DNA from: Caballeronia cordobensis
GTDB lineage: Bacteria > Pseudomonadota > Gammaproteobacteria > Burkholderiales > Burkholderiaceae
DNA length: 64,000 nt
Direction of reading: 5' to 3'
Assembly (NCBI RefSeq): GCF_001544575.2
Contig: NZ_FCNY02000012.1
Location: forward strand, 165,150-229,149
Under the pieces are notes generated by a model that worked only from the letters and a program-made list of their open reading frames with translations, had not been told where the DNA came from and ran no database searches. Below are positions 54,942-63,923 of the stretch, piece by piece. Position numbers and translations under genes: made by a program. Numbering within the stretch: position 1 is the stretch's first letter; each line of letters begins with the position of its first letter.

Positions 54942-57022
54942 CAGGAATGCGGGGCGAGCGTCGACAGGAGCGTGGCGGCCTGATGGCGCGTCGCCGGATC
55001 GTTCGATTCGATCACTTCCTGCAGCAAGGTGCGCGCGCCGGAAAGATCGCCCAATTCGATGTATTCGGCGGCCAGTTCGAGCTTATTGCGCGCGATCGTC
55101 GCCAGTTGCGCGGGCGTCAGGGCAGGCAGAGGCTCGCTCGCGCTCGACGCCCGTCCGAGATCGAAATCGAGGCTGAGCGGCCCGAAACGCGTCGCGCCGA
55201 GACCGGCAACCGACGCCGCGCCAGCGGTGCCCGCTTCGATCTGCGCCGCGACGGACTGGCTCTGCGACTGCGTGTGCGGCACGGCTTCGAGGGGGGTAAA
55301 GGGCTGGGGAACGAAGGGCGCATGCTCGATCGGCGTAGCCCCGGTCGGCGGCGGCGGCACCTGCGCGAGACGCGGCTCCCGCGGCGTCTCGGCGGCGGGC
55401 GGCGTCGCCGCTTCCGGCTCCGCAACGACCGGCGGCTTGATCGTCAAATCCATACGCGGCGGCAACTCCATGTCGAGCGAGCCCAGCGCCTGAATCGCGT
55501 CCTGCGGAAACTTGGGCATCGGAAAACGATGCGCGGCGACAGGTTCGTCGTCCAGCGCGACGCCCGACTTCTCGGCTTCGCGCGCGGCTTGCTCTTCGAT
55601 GTCGCGCTGCTCGGCGGCGCGCTGTTCGGCGGCCTGTTCTTCGGCGGCGCGCGCCTGGAGTTCGCGCAGTTCGGCCTCGCGCGCGATGATTTCGCGTGCC
55701 GCCGCCTCACGCGCCGACTCCTCGCGCTCGGTCACCTGACGCATTTCAGCTTCGCGCAACTGGGCTTCGCGCGCGGCCGTGTCGCGCTCGAGCGCCTCTC
55801 GCGCGGCGGCTTCGCGCGCGCGAATCTCGCGCTCTTCGGCTTCCCGCGCCGCAGCCTGGCGGGCGGCGGCTTCCCGCTCCTCACTCTCCCATTTTTCGGC
55901 TTCGCGCCGGGCCGCGTCGCGCGCCGCGATTTCGCGAGCGTGCTGCTCATGCTGTTCGTGCGCGTCCGCCTCGCTGACGAGGGCATCGGGCAACGGCGGA
56001 ACGAAGTCGGGATGCCGCGCCGCGGGCGCAGCGGGGGAGAACGGTTCGTCGTGCGACGGCTGAGCGGGCTTCGCTTCGGTTGCAGGGGGCAGTTCGTCGC
56101 CGGACGAGGTCGCGGGCGGCTGCGGCGCGTCCGCGTTTTCGATACTCGCCGCCGCTGAATTCAACTCTGGCTGATCGCGCGCATCGGATTCAAGTGCGAG
56201 ACCGGCCGCGCCGCCGGCGGCCGCGGCTGCGCGTGCCTTGCGCATCGCTTCGTTGCGCCTGTCGGCGTCGGCCTGGGCTTCCTCGAGGCTCGAAAAAGTC
56301 CGCGGGGTGCGATCGGCGTCGTCGAGTTGGGCCGCGCGGCGCTTGTTGCGCCTCGTCCGGAGCAGCAGGACACCGATCACCACGATCACGATGGCGACGA
56401 TGAACGGCGTGAGCCCGATCACGGCCGGCGTCACGCCGGTCGGCTTGACCGGCGCGGGAGCGGGCGCGGGCGCGCTCGCCGGTGCGACCTCGGGCTGCGG
56501 TTCCGGCGCGGGCGCGGCGTTCGCCGGCGTGCTCGCTTGCGGCTCGACGGCCGGCGCCGCCGGCGGCGTCGCCGTGGCGTTCTCAGACGCGGGCGCTGGC
56601 GCGGCAGGCGCTGGCGTCTCGGCCGGCGCGGACGCGACCGGTTGCACGGGAGCGGCCGAAGGCGCTGCCGGGGCAGCAGCCGCGCCACTCAGATCGGCGG
56701 GCACATTGAGCACCGCGCCGAGCCTCAGCTTGTTGATATCGTGATTGCCGAACGCGTTGGGATTCGCGTCGAAGAGGGCACGCGCGGCACGGGCGCGAAC
56801 ATCGCGGTCCTTGGATCCGGTGAGTTCGCCGGCAATGTCGCTCAGCGACTGCCCCGGTTTGACCGCGTAGGTTTGCCCGGTCGCGGCGGCGGCCGCCGCA
56901 TCGCTTGCCTGGGCGAGCGCATCGCCGGGATTCGCCCAGAACGCCGCGCATAGAGCAAAGCCTGTCGCGGCGAGCGCCGCACGCGATGACGAAAGGAAAG
57001 ACCGGCGAGGTCGTTGGATCAT
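54941..57022 (-). CDS. fimV: FimV/HubP-like protein
   Basis: A 693-residue protein with a signal peptide (about 10-40), a LysM-like peptidoglycan-binding region (about 51-110, TYAVKPGQSLSDIAGEL), an Ala/Pro-rich linker, one membrane helix near 210-230 (TPFIVAIVIVVIGVLLLR) and a cytoplasmic part. That part holds about 120 residues of Glu/Ala/Arg repeats, likely coiled coil, and ends in the FimV C-terminal motif LELAAEYIELGDLSGARTLLQEVIE. FimV/HubP proteins organise the cell pole, including type IV pili and chemosensory arrays. ATG 57022 was preferred because the signal peptide follows it; 44 codons are open upstream. Confidence 0.9.
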   Translation of the reverse strand: MIQRPRRSFLSSSRAALAATGFALCAAFWANPGDALAQASDAAAAAATGQTYAVKPGQSLSDIAGELTGSKDRDVRARAARALFDANPNAFGNHDINKLRLGAVLNVPADLSGAAAAPAAPSAAPVQPVASAPAETPAPAAPAPASENATATPPAAPAVEPQASTPANAAPAPEPQPEVAPASAPAPAPAPVKPTGVTPAVIGLTPFIVAIVIVVIGVLLLRTRRNKRRAAQLDDADRTPRTFSSLEEAQADADRRNEAMRKARAAAAAGGAAGLALESDARDQPELNSAAASIENADAPQPPATSSGDELPPATEAKPAQPSHDEPFSPAAPAARHPDFVPPLPDALVSEADAHEQHEQHAREIAARDAARREAEKWESEEREAAARQAAAREAEEREIRAREAAAREALERDTAAREAQLREAEMRQVTEREESAREAAAREIIAREAELRELQARAAEEQAAEQRAAEQRDIEEQAAREAEKSGVALDDEPVAAHRFPMPKFPQDAIQALGSLDMELPPRMDLTIKPPVVAEPEAATPPAAETPREPRLAQVPPPPTGATPIEHAPFVPQPFTPLEAVPHTQSQSQSVAAQIEAGTAGAASVAGLGATRFGPLSLDFDLGRASSASEPLPALTPAQLATIARNKLELAAEYIELGDLSGARTLLQEVIESNDPATRHQAATLLSTLAPHS

Positions 57023-57106
57023 TGAGGCTCCGGGTGCGACAAAAGTTGAAACATACGGCGAAAATCGTCCTGTGAGCAGTGCTTTGCAACAAAACAGCAC
57101 AAAAAC

Positions 57107-57137
57107 AAAAAGCGCCGCGGGAAACGCGGCGCTTTTT
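57107..57137 (-). terminator. Bidirectional intrinsic terminator between asd and fimV
   Basis: An 8-bp stem GCGCCGCG/CGCGGCGC (57112-57119 with 57125-57132) has A5 on one side and T5 on the other, so it can work both ways. On the minus strand it ends the asd transcript before fimV. Confidence 0.92.
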
Positions 57138-57172
57138 GAGATGGGCACGCGCATCCAGGCGCGTAGTTTACT

Positions 57173-58294
57173 TTACTTGTCGAGCAGAATGCGCAGCATG
57201 CGGCGCAGCGGTTCGGCCGCGCCCCACAAGAGCTGATCGCCGACCGTGAACGCCGACAGATACTCGCCGCCCATTGCCAGCTTGCGCAGACGGCCGACCG
57301 GCACCGTGAGCGTGCCCGTGACGACCGCGGGCGACAGATCGCGGATCGACGCGTCGCGCTCGTTCGGCACGACCTTCACCCAGTCGTTCGCCGAGGCGAG
57401 GATGCCGTGCACTTCGTCCAGCGGCACGTCCTTCGTGAGCTTGATGGTGAGCGCCTGCGAGTGGCAGCGCATCGCGCCGATACGCACGCACAAACCGTCG
57501 ACGGGAACCGAGCCCGGCGTGCCCATTGCCGGCTTGCCGAGAATCTTGTTGGTTTCCGCGCCGCCCTTCCACTCTTCCTTCGACATGCCGTTGCCGAGAT
57601 CCTTGTCGATCCACGGAATCAGCGAGCCCGCGAGCGGCACGCCGAAATTGTCGACGGGCATGCGCTCGCCGTTCATCGCCGCGAGCACGCGGCGGTCGAT
57701 GTCGAGAATCGCCGACGACGGATCGGCCAGATCTTCCTTTGCGGAACCGTACAGCACGCCCATCTGCTGCAGCAGTTCGCGCATGTTCTGCGCGCCCGCG
57801 CCCGATGCCGCCTGATACGTCATCGCGGTCGTCCATTCGACGAGGTTCTCGCGGAACAGGCCGCCCAGCGCCATGAGCATGAGGCTGACCGTGCAGTTGC
57901 CGCCGATGAAGTCGCGCCCGCCCTTCACGAGCGAATCCTTGATGACGTTCAGGTTCACCGGATCGAGAATGATGACCGCGTCGTCCTTCATGCGCAGCGC
58001 CGACGCCGCGTCGATCCAGTAGCCCTTCCAGCCCGCCGCGCGAAGCTTCGGATACACCTCGTTGGTGTAATCGCCGCCCTGACAGGTGATGATGGCGTCG
58101 CACTTTTTCAGGTCGTCGATGCTCGTTGCGTCCTTGAGCTTCGTCTCGTTTTTGGCGAACGACGGCGCGTTGCCGCCCGCATTGCTGGTGCTGAAAAACA
58201 CCGGTTCGATCAAGTCGAAATCGCCTTCCTGCTGCATGCGTTGCATCAGGACGCTGCCGACCATACCGCGCCAACCAACGAGACCTACATTCAT
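57173..58294 (-). CDS. asd: Aspartate-semialdehyde dehydrogenase
   Basis: A 373-residue NADPH-dependent enzyme of the aspartate pathway, leading to lysine, threonine, methionine and diaminopimelate. It has NVGLVGWRGMVGSVLMQRM (nucleotide binding), FIGGNCTVSLMLMALGGL with the catalytic C134, and VRIGAMRCHSQALT with the conserved histidine. ATG 58294 has AGG six bases before it. It stands between leuB and fimV, with a terminator of its own. Confidence 0.96.
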   Translation of the reverse strand: MNVGLVGWRGMVGSVLMQRMQQEGDFDLIEPVFFSTSNAGGNAPSFAKNETKLKDATSIDDLKKCDAIITCQGGDYTNEVYPKLRAAGWKGYWIDAASALRMKDDAVIILDPVNLNVIKDSLVKGGRDFIGGNCTVSLMLMALGGLFRENLVEWTTAMTYQAASGAGAQNMRELLQQMGVLYGSAKEDLADPSSAILDIDRRVLAAMNGERMPVDNFGVPLAGSLIPWIDKDLGNGMSKEEWKGGAETNKILGKPAMGTPGSVPVDGLCVRIGAMRCHSQALTIKLTKDVPLDEVHGILASANDWVKVVPNERDASIRDLSPAVVTGTLTVPVGRLRKLAMGGEYLSAFTVGDQLLWGAAEPLRRMLRILLDK

Positions 58295-58376
58295 GACTAA
58301 CCTTTGACTGTGGACGCTTCCCCGCATCTTTACCCGGCGTGGCCGCGCGGGGAAGACGCTCGGACACGAGGGACGA

Positions 58377-58532
58377 TCAGCGAATCGTGATCGCTTTGGG
58401 GGAAATTTTCGTAATGCGCGTTTTGACGCCGCCGATGATGGCGGCCATGCGCGTGCCGATGGCGAGTTCCGTCGCTACGGCATTTGAGCCGCGTCCGATG
58501 GAAACCAGAGAGAATTGAGAGTTCTTCGCCAT
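58377..58532 (-). CDS. Possible small protein (51 residues) between leuB and asd
   Basis: The open frame begins MAKNSQFSLVSIGRG and reads ATELAIGTRMAAIIGGVKTRI to a TGA at 58377-58379. Its composition is balanced (Ala, Ile, Thr, Lys) rather than the Arg/Pro-rich look of shadow frames, and it fills most of the 385-base gap. Evidence against it: no ribosome-binding site precedes the ATG, although TATATT lies only 8-13 bases before it, so it could be leaderless or a short RNA gene. Family unknown. Confidence 0.4.
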   Translation of the reverse strand: MAKNSQFSLVSIGRGSNAVATELAIGTRMAAIIGGVKTRITKISPKAITIR

Positions 58533-58622
58533 AGCAAAGCAATATACACGATTACCCGATGTTTTCGTCGCCGCGATTTTGCGAACGCGTGAAAATCGTT
58601 GGGATCGTGCGCGAACATCGGC

Positions 58623-58668
58623 AAAAAGAGACGATCGGCCGCTCTATTGCAGCGAAGCGCCGATCGTC
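58623..58668 (-). terminator. Intrinsic terminator after leuB
   Basis: Minus-strand 10-bp stem GACGATCGGC/GCCGATCGTC (58659-58668 with 58630-58639), then TCTTTTT. It starts 11 bases after the leuB stop. Confidence 0.88.
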
Positions 58669-58679
58669 GTTTCGCGTAC

Positions 58680-59747
58680 TTACAGCGCCTTCAGCACCGC
58701 GTCGCCCATTTCCTTCGTGCCGACGATCTTGCCGTCCGCCGTGGCAATGTCGCCGGTGCGATAGCCCTGCTCCAGCACCTTCTTCACCGCGCTTTCGATA
58801 CGGTCGGCCTGTTCCGCCTTGCCGAGCGAGTAGCGCAGCATCATCGCGGCGGAGAGGATGGTCGCGAGCGGATTGGCGACGCCCTTGCCCGCGATATCCG
58901 GCGCGGAACCGTGCGACGGCTCGTACAGGCCTTTGTTGTTCTTGTCGAGCGACGCCGACGGCAGCATGCCGATGGAGCCGGTGAGCATCGCGGCTTCATC
59001 CGACAGAATGTCGCCGAACATGTTGCCCGTGACGACGACATCGAACGCTTTCGGCGCTTTCACGAGTTGCATCGCCGCGTTGTCGACGTACATGTGCGAC
59101 AGCTCGACCTCCGGATATTCCTTCGCGACGTCAATCATCGTGTCGCGCCACAGTTGCGACGTTTCGAGCACGTTGGCCTTGTCCACGCTCGTCAGCTTCT
59201 TCTGGCGCTTTTGCGCTGCGGCGAACGCGACGTGCGCGATGCGGCGCACTTCCGGCTCGGAATAGCGCATCGTGTCGAAGCCTTCCTTCGCGCCTTCGAA
59301 CGGGCCGTCCGGCGCATCGCGCAGGCCGCGCGGCGCACCGAAATAGATGTCGCCGTTGAGTTCACGGACGATGAGAATGTCGAGGCCCGACACGATTTCG
59401 GCTTTAAGCGACGACGCGCCCGTCAATTGCGGATAACAGATCGCCGGACGGAAGTTCGCGAAGAGTTGCAGATGCTTGCGCAGGCCGAGAATCGCCTGCT
59501 CGGGACGCAGCGCGCGTTCGAGCTTGTCGTACTTCCAGTCGCCGACCGCGCCGAAGAGAATCGCGTCGGCGTCCTTCGCGAGCTTCAGCGTGGATTCCGG
59601 CAGCGGATGACCTTGCGCCTCGTAGCCCGCGCCGCCGACGGGCGCTTCTTCCAGTTCGAACTTCTCGCCGAGCGCGTTGAGCACCTTGACCGCTTCGGCC
59701 GTGATTTCCGGACCGATCCCGTCGCCGGGCAGCACTGCAATTTTCAT
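58680..59747 (-). CDS. leuB: 3-isopropylmalate dehydrogenase
   Basis: A 355-residue NAD-dependent decarboxylating dehydrogenase of leucine synthesis. It has MKIAVLPGDGIGPEI, RELNGDIYFG with the substrate-binding arginine, VDKANVLETSQLWR with the catalytic lysine, GNMFGDILSDEAAML with the metal aspartates, and the NAD-site GLYEPSHGSAPDIAGKGVANP. ATG 59747 has AAGGAAGAG close before it. It follows leuD by 29 bases in leuCDB order. Confidence 0.97.
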   Translation of the reverse strand: MKIAVLPGDGIGPEITAEAVKVLNALGEKFELEEAPVGGAGYEAQGHPLPESTLKLAKDADAILFGAVGDWKYDKLERALRPEQAILGLRKHLQLFANFRPAICYPQLTGASSLKAEIVSGLDILIVRELNGDIYFGAPRGLRDAPDGPFEGAKEGFDTMRYSEPEVRRIAHVAFAAAQKRQKKLTSVDKANVLETSQLWRDTMIDVAKEYPEVELSHMYVDNAAMQLVKAPKAFDVVVTGNMFGDILSDEAAMLTGSIGMLPSASLDKNNKGLYEPSHGSAPDIAGKGVANPLATILSAAMMLRYSLGKAEQADRIESAVKKVLEQGYRTGDIATADGKIVGTKEMGDAVLKAL

Positions 59748-59776
59748 CGTCTCTTCCTTTCGTTGCGTGGTTCGAT

Positions 59777-60427
59777 TTATCCGACGAGCCGGTTGTTCAG
59801 CCACGGCTGCTTCGCCAGACGCTCTGCCTCGTACGCCTTGATCTTGTCCGCGTGACGCAGCGTGAGACCGATATCGTCGAACCCGTTCAGCAGGCAGTAT
59901 TTGCGGAAACCAGGCACTTCGAACGCGTACTCGGTGCCGTCGCCGGTGCGCACGACTTGCGCTTCGAGATCGATCGTCAGCTTGAAACCGACGAACGCGT
60001 AGGTCTCGTTGAAGAGCTTGTCGACTTGCTGTTCGGTCAGCACGACCGGCAACAGGCCGTTCTTGAAGCAATTGTTATAGAAAATATCCGCGAAGCTCGG
60101 CGCGATGATTGCGCGAAAGCCGTACTGATCCAGCGCCCAGGGTGCGTGCTCGCGCGAGCTGCCGCAGCCGAAATTCTTGCGCGTCAGCAGCACGGACGCG
60201 CCCTGATAGCGCGCCTGGTTGAGCACGAAATCCGGATTCAGCGGACGCTTGCTGTTGTCCTGGCCGGGCTGGCCGACATCAAGGTAACGCCATTCGTCGA
60301 ACGCGTTCGGGCCGAAGCCCGTGCGCTGGATCGATTTCAGGAACTGCTTCGGGATGATCGCGTCGGTATCGACGTTTTCGCGATCGAGCGGCGCCACGAG
60401 GCCGCTATGTACGATGAACTTTTCCAT
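59777..60427 (-). CDS. leuD: 3-isopropylmalate dehydratase small subunit
   Basis: A 216-residue swivel-domain subunit of isopropylmalate isomerase. It has VAPLDRENVDTDAIIPKQFL, VLLTRKNFGCGSSREHAPWAL and IIAPSFADIFYNNCFKNGLLPV, the family's substrate-binding segments. It lies 34 bases after leuC and works as a heterodimer with it. Confidence 0.97.
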   Translation of the reverse strand: MEKFIVHSGLVAPLDRENVDTDAIIPKQFLKSIQRTGFGPNAFDEWRYLDVGQPGQDNSKRPLNPDFVLNQARYQGASVLLTRKNFGCGSSREHAPWALDQYGFRAIIAPSFADIFYNNCFKNGLLPVVLTEQQVDKLFNETYAFVGFKLTIDLEAQVVRTGDGTEYAFEVPGFRKYCLLNGFDDIGLTLRHADKIKAYEAERLAKQPWLNNRLVG

Positions 60428-60461
60428 GGTCTTTCTCAGTGTCCGGGTTGATCAGGCACGA

Positions 60462-61871
60462 TCACGCGAGCTTGCGCACGTCGACGAAATGGCCTTCGAT
60501 GGCGGCCGCGGCGGCCATCGCGGGGCTCACGAGGTGCGTGCGTCCGCCCGCGCCCTGACGGCCTTCGAAGTTGCGGTTCGAGGTCGATGCGCAGCGCTCG
60601 CCCGGCTCCAGGCGGTCGGCGTTCATCGCGAGGCACATCGAGCAGCCCGGCTCACGCCATTCGAAGCCCGCGTTCGTGAAGATCTTGTCGAGACCTTCGC
60701 GCTCGGCCTGCGCCTTGACGAGCCCCGAGCCGGGCACGACCATCGCGAGACGGATGTTCGACGCAACGCGCTTGCCGAGCGACTTCACGACATACGCCGC
60801 CGCGCGCAGGTCTTCGATGCGCGCATTCGTGCACGAGCCGATGAAAATCTTGTCCGGCTGGATCGATTCGATCGGCGTATTCGGCGTGAGCGCCATGTAG
60901 CTCAGCGCGCGCTCGATCGCGTCGCGCTTGACGGGATCTTTTTCCTTCTCGGGATCGGGCACGCGGCCATCGATGGACGTGACCATTTCCGGCGACGTGC
61001 CCCACGTCACCTGCGGCACGATCTCGGCCGCGTTGATTTCGACGACGCGGTCGAACTGCGCGCCGTCATCCGTTTTGAACTGGCGCCAGTACTCGACCGC
61101 CTGATTCCACTCGACGCCCTGCGGCGAGTACGGACGATCCTTCAGATAGTTGATGGTGATGTCGTCGACCGCGACCATGCCGGCGCGCGCGCCCGCTTCG
61201 ATCGCCATGTTGCAGACGGTCATGCGGCCTTCCATCGACAGCGCGCGGATGGTCGAGCCGCCGAATTCGATTGCGTAGCCCGTGCCGCCCGCCGTGCCGA
61301 TCTTGCCGATGATCGCGAGCACGATGTCCTTCGCCGTGCAACCGCGCGGCAACGCGCCTTCGACCTTCACCAGCATGTTCTTGCTCTTTTTCTGCAAGAG
61401 CGTTTGCGTGGCGAGGACGTGCTCCACTTCCGACGTGCCGATGCCGTGCGCGAGCGCGCCGAACGCGCCGTGCGTGGACGTGTGCGAGTCGCCGCAGACG
61501 ATGGTCATGCCGGGCAGCGTGGCGCCCTGCTCCGGCCCGATGATGTGCACGATGCCCTGGCGCAGGTCGTTCATCTTGAACTGCGTGATGCCGAAGCTAT
61601 CGCAGTTGGAATCGAGCGTATCGACTTGCAGCTTCGACACCGGATCGGCAATGCCGTGCGAACGGTCGGTGGTCGGCACGTTGTGGTCGGACACCGCGAG
61701 ATTCGCGCTGATGCGCCACACCGGGCGGTTGGCCAGCTTCAGGCCTTCGAAGGCTTGCGGGCTGGTCACTTCATGCAGCAGGTGACGGTCGATGTAGAGG
61801 ATCGAGGTACCGTCCTCTTCCGTGTGGATCACGTGGGTGTTCCACAATTTGTCGTAGAGAGTCTGAGCCAT
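60462..61871 (-). CDS. leuC: 3-isopropylmalate dehydratase large subunit
   Basis: A 469-residue aconitase-type subunit. The 4Fe-4S ligands are in FIGSCTNARIEDLRAA and in the EPGCSMCLAMN motif; DSHTSTHGAFGALAHGIGTSEVEHVLATQ is the family block near the cluster. Starting MAQTLYDKLWNTHVIHTEEDG, it heads the leuCDB operon. A candidate promoter lies about 57 bases upstream. Confidence 0.97.
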   Translation of the reverse strand: MAQTLYDKLWNTHVIHTEEDGTSILYIDRHLLHEVTSPQAFEGLKLANRPVWRISANLAVSDHNVPTTDRSHGIADPVSKLQVDTLDSNCDSFGITQFKMNDLRQGIVHIIGPEQGATLPGMTIVCGDSHTSTHGAFGALAHGIGTSEVEHVLATQTLLQKKSKNMLVKVEGALPRGCTAKDIVLAIIGKIGTAGGTGYAIEFGGSTIRALSMEGRMTVCNMAIEAGARAGMVAVDDITINYLKDRPYSPQGVEWNQAVEYWRQFKTDDGAQFDRVVEINAAEIVPQVTWGTSPEMVTSIDGRVPDPEKEKDPVKRDAIERALSYMALTPNTPIESIQPDKIFIGSCTNARIEDLRAAAYVVKSLGKRVASNIRLAMVVPGSGLVKAQAEREGLDKIFTNAGFEWREPGCSMCLAMNADRLEPGERCASTSNRNFEGRQGAGGRTHLVSPAMAAAAAIEGHFVDVRKLA

Positions 61872-62151
61872 GATGTGCGCTTTCGTGGGTGACTGCGGGG
61901 TTTTTGTCGGTGTCTAGCTTGTTCGACGATTATGCCACTGCCAGACGCGCGGCGGGTACTAGGGTGTGAGAAAAAACCGTGTAAAAACAGTGGGTTATGG
62001 GGGTGGTGGCAATACCTGGATGGGGAGTACCCGGCTTAGTGGCGGTCGGGACAAAAATTGATGGTCTGGAGCTCGCACTTTCGTGGAAAGCGTTGGTCAA
62101 TCGAACGTTGCAGCAGAAGCGACGCAAAAAGGCCCGTGAAGGCTGAAAAGC
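61872..62151. other. Gap between gltA and leuC, leuC promoter region
   Basis: No gene is seen; with the gltA terminator the gene-free stretch is 342 bases. On the minus strand, TGGCATAAT (61928-61936) resembles an extended -10, 57 bases before the leuC start; no good -35 was found. Oligo-A/T tracts occur around 61970-61990. Confidence 0.4.
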
Positions 62152-62181
62152 AAAAAGCCCCGGCGATCACTCACCGGGGCT
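62152..62181 (-). terminator. Intrinsic terminator after gltA
   Basis: Minus-strand 8-bp stem AGCCCCGG/CCGGGGCT (62174-62181 with 62156-62163), then T-rich sequence. It begins 32 bases after the gltA stop. Confidence 0.9.
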
Positions 62182-62213
62182 CTTCCACACCTTACCCGCC
62201 TGACGTATTCAGC

Positions 62214-63515
62214 TTAGCGCTTCGCGAGCGGCTTCACTTCACGCGGCGTCTGGCCAATGAACAACTGACGCGGACGGCCAATCTTCTGCTCGGGATCCGC
62301 AATCATCTCGTTCCACTGCGCGATCCAGCCAACCGTACGTGCCATCGCGAAGATACACGTGAACATCGACGTGGGGATGCCCAGCGCGCGCTGCACGATG
62401 CCCGAGTAGAAATCGACGTTCGGATACAGCTTGCGCGACACGAAGTATTCGTCTTCCAGCGCAATCTTCTCGAGTTCCATCGCGAGCTTGAAGAGCGGGT
62501 CGTCGTGCAGGCCGAGTTCGTTCAGCACTTCGTAGCACGTCTCGCGCATCAGCTTCGCGCGCGGGTCGTAGTTCTTGTACACGCGATGACCGAAGCCCAT
62601 CAGCTTCACGCCCGAATTCTTGTCCTTCACCTGCTTGATGAACTCGGGGATGTTGTCGACCGAGCCGATCTCTTCCAGCATGTTCAGCGCGGCTTCGTTC
62701 GCGCCGCCGTGCGCCGGGCCCCACAGACATGCGATGCCGGCCGCGATACACGCGAACGGATTCGCGCCCGACGAACCGGCGAGACGCACGGTCGAGGTCG
62801 ATGCGTTCTGCTCGTGGTCCGCGTGCAGGATCAGAATACGGTCGAGCGCGCGCACCAGCACGTCGTTGACCTTGTACTCTTCGCACGGGTTCGAGAACAT
62901 CATGTGCATGAAGTTCGCGCTGTACGACAGCTCGTTCTTCGGATACACGAACGGCTGGCCGATGCTGAACTTGTACGCCATCGCCACCAGCGTCGGCAGC
63001 TTCGCGATCATGCGAATGGCCGAGACTTCACGGTGACGCGGATCGTTGATGTTCAGCGAATCGTGATAGAACGCCGACAGCGCGCCGACCGCGGCCGTCA
63101 GCACGGCCATCGGATGCGCGTCGCGACGGAAGCCGCGGAAGAAGAAGTGCATCTGCTCGTGCACCATCGTGTGACGCGTAACCGTGTCCACGAATTCCTT
63201 GTTCTGCGCTTCGTTCGGCAGTTCGCCCTTCAGCAGCAGGTAGCACGTTTCGAGGAAGTCCGCGTTCACGGCGAGTTGCTCGATCGGGTATCCGCGATAC
63301 AGCAGTTCGCCCTTGTCGCCGTCGATATACGTGATCGCCGAATTGCACGCCGCCGTCGACATGAAGCCCGGGTCATACGTGAACTTGCCGGTCTGACCGT
63401 ACAACTTGCGGATGTCGATCACGTCCGGGCCCATCGTGCCCTTGTAGATCGGCATTTCGACGCTCGGCGAGTTGTCGCTGAACGATAGCGTGGCTTTAAC
63501 ATCTGACGGGGTCAT
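62214..63515 (-). CDS. gltA: Type II citrate synthase
   Basis: A 433-residue hexameric-type citrate synthase that condenses oxaloacetate and acetyl-CoA at the start of the TCA cycle. It has YIDGDKGELLYRGYPIEQLA, LHADHEQNASTSTVRLAGSSG with a catalytic histidine, CLWGPAHGGANEAAL and MGFGHRVYKNYDPRAKLM with the second histidine, and a later catalytic aspartate region (PNVDFYSG). AGGA stands before ATG 63515. It follows sdhB-sdhE, the usual order in Burkholderiaceae. Confidence 0.97.
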   Translation of the reverse strand: MTPSDVKATLSFSDNSPSVEMPIYKGTMGPDVIDIRKLYGQTGKFTYDPGFMSTAACNSAITYIDGDKGELLYRGYPIEQLAVNADFLETCYLLLKGELPNEAQNKEFVDTVTRHTMVHEQMHFFFRGFRRDAHPMAVLTAAVGALSAFYHDSLNINDPRHREVSAIRMIAKLPTLVAMAYKFSIGQPFVYPKNELSYSANFMHMMFSNPCEEYKVNDVLVRALDRILILHADHEQNASTSTVRLAGSSGANPFACIAAGIACLWGPAHGGANEAALNMLEEIGSVDNIPEFIKQVKDKNSGVKLMGFGHRVYKNYDPRAKLMRETCYEVLNELGLHDDPLFKLAMELEKIALEDEYFVSRKLYPNVDFYSGIVQRALGIPTSMFTCIFAMARTVGWIAQWNEMIADPEQKIGRPRQLFIGQTPREVKPLAKR

Positions 63516-63651
63516 AGCACATCCTCAATCGAAGTATGAATACAGGTTCTCGATAATTTGCACGACGGAAGCTGCGCGGCAAAACTGTCTTATCGGCCTG
63601 TGTGCACTGCAGCAGGCCTATTTTGCAAAACTCCGCGATTTCCTGCAGAAG

Positions 63652-63921
63652 TCACGCGGTACGCAGCATGTCCAGCAGGCGGATCACATCCGGCGTCGCC
63701 AGGTCGCCCTCGGGCTCCGTGCGCGCCAGCAGCAAGTCCATCAGTTCGTTGTCGCTCAGTTCCAGCAGGCGGGTCAAGGCGGCCACGTCGGCGTCACTGA
63801 GGTCATGCTCATATCGGCTGAAGAAACGCTCGAAGATCAGATCGTTTTCCAGCAGGCCGCGCCGTGCGCGCCAGCGAAGGCGCGCGCGGCGAAGGGGATC
63901 GGACTGGTGAGATTCGTCCAT
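63652..63921 (-). CDS. sdhE: FAD assembly factor SdhE
   Basis: An 89-residue protein of the SdhE/YgfY family, which helps attach FAD covalently to SdhA. It has the RARRGLLENDLIFERFF motif, containing the family RGxxE signature (RRGLLEND), and the acidic helical remainder. ATG 63921 follows the sdhB stop after two bases; an upstream open stretch in the frame overlaps sdhB and is not used. Confidence 0.93.
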   Translation of the reverse strand: MDESHQSDPLRRARLRWRARRGLLENDLIFERFFSRYEHDLSDADVAALTRLLELSDNELMDLLLARTEPEGDLATPDVIRLLDMLRTA

Positions 63922-63923
63922 TT

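Noticed and set aside
58330..58542. A 70-residue minus-strand frame between leuB and asd
   Set aside because: It is rich in Arg, His and Ser and overlaps the better-looking 51-residue frame out of phase.
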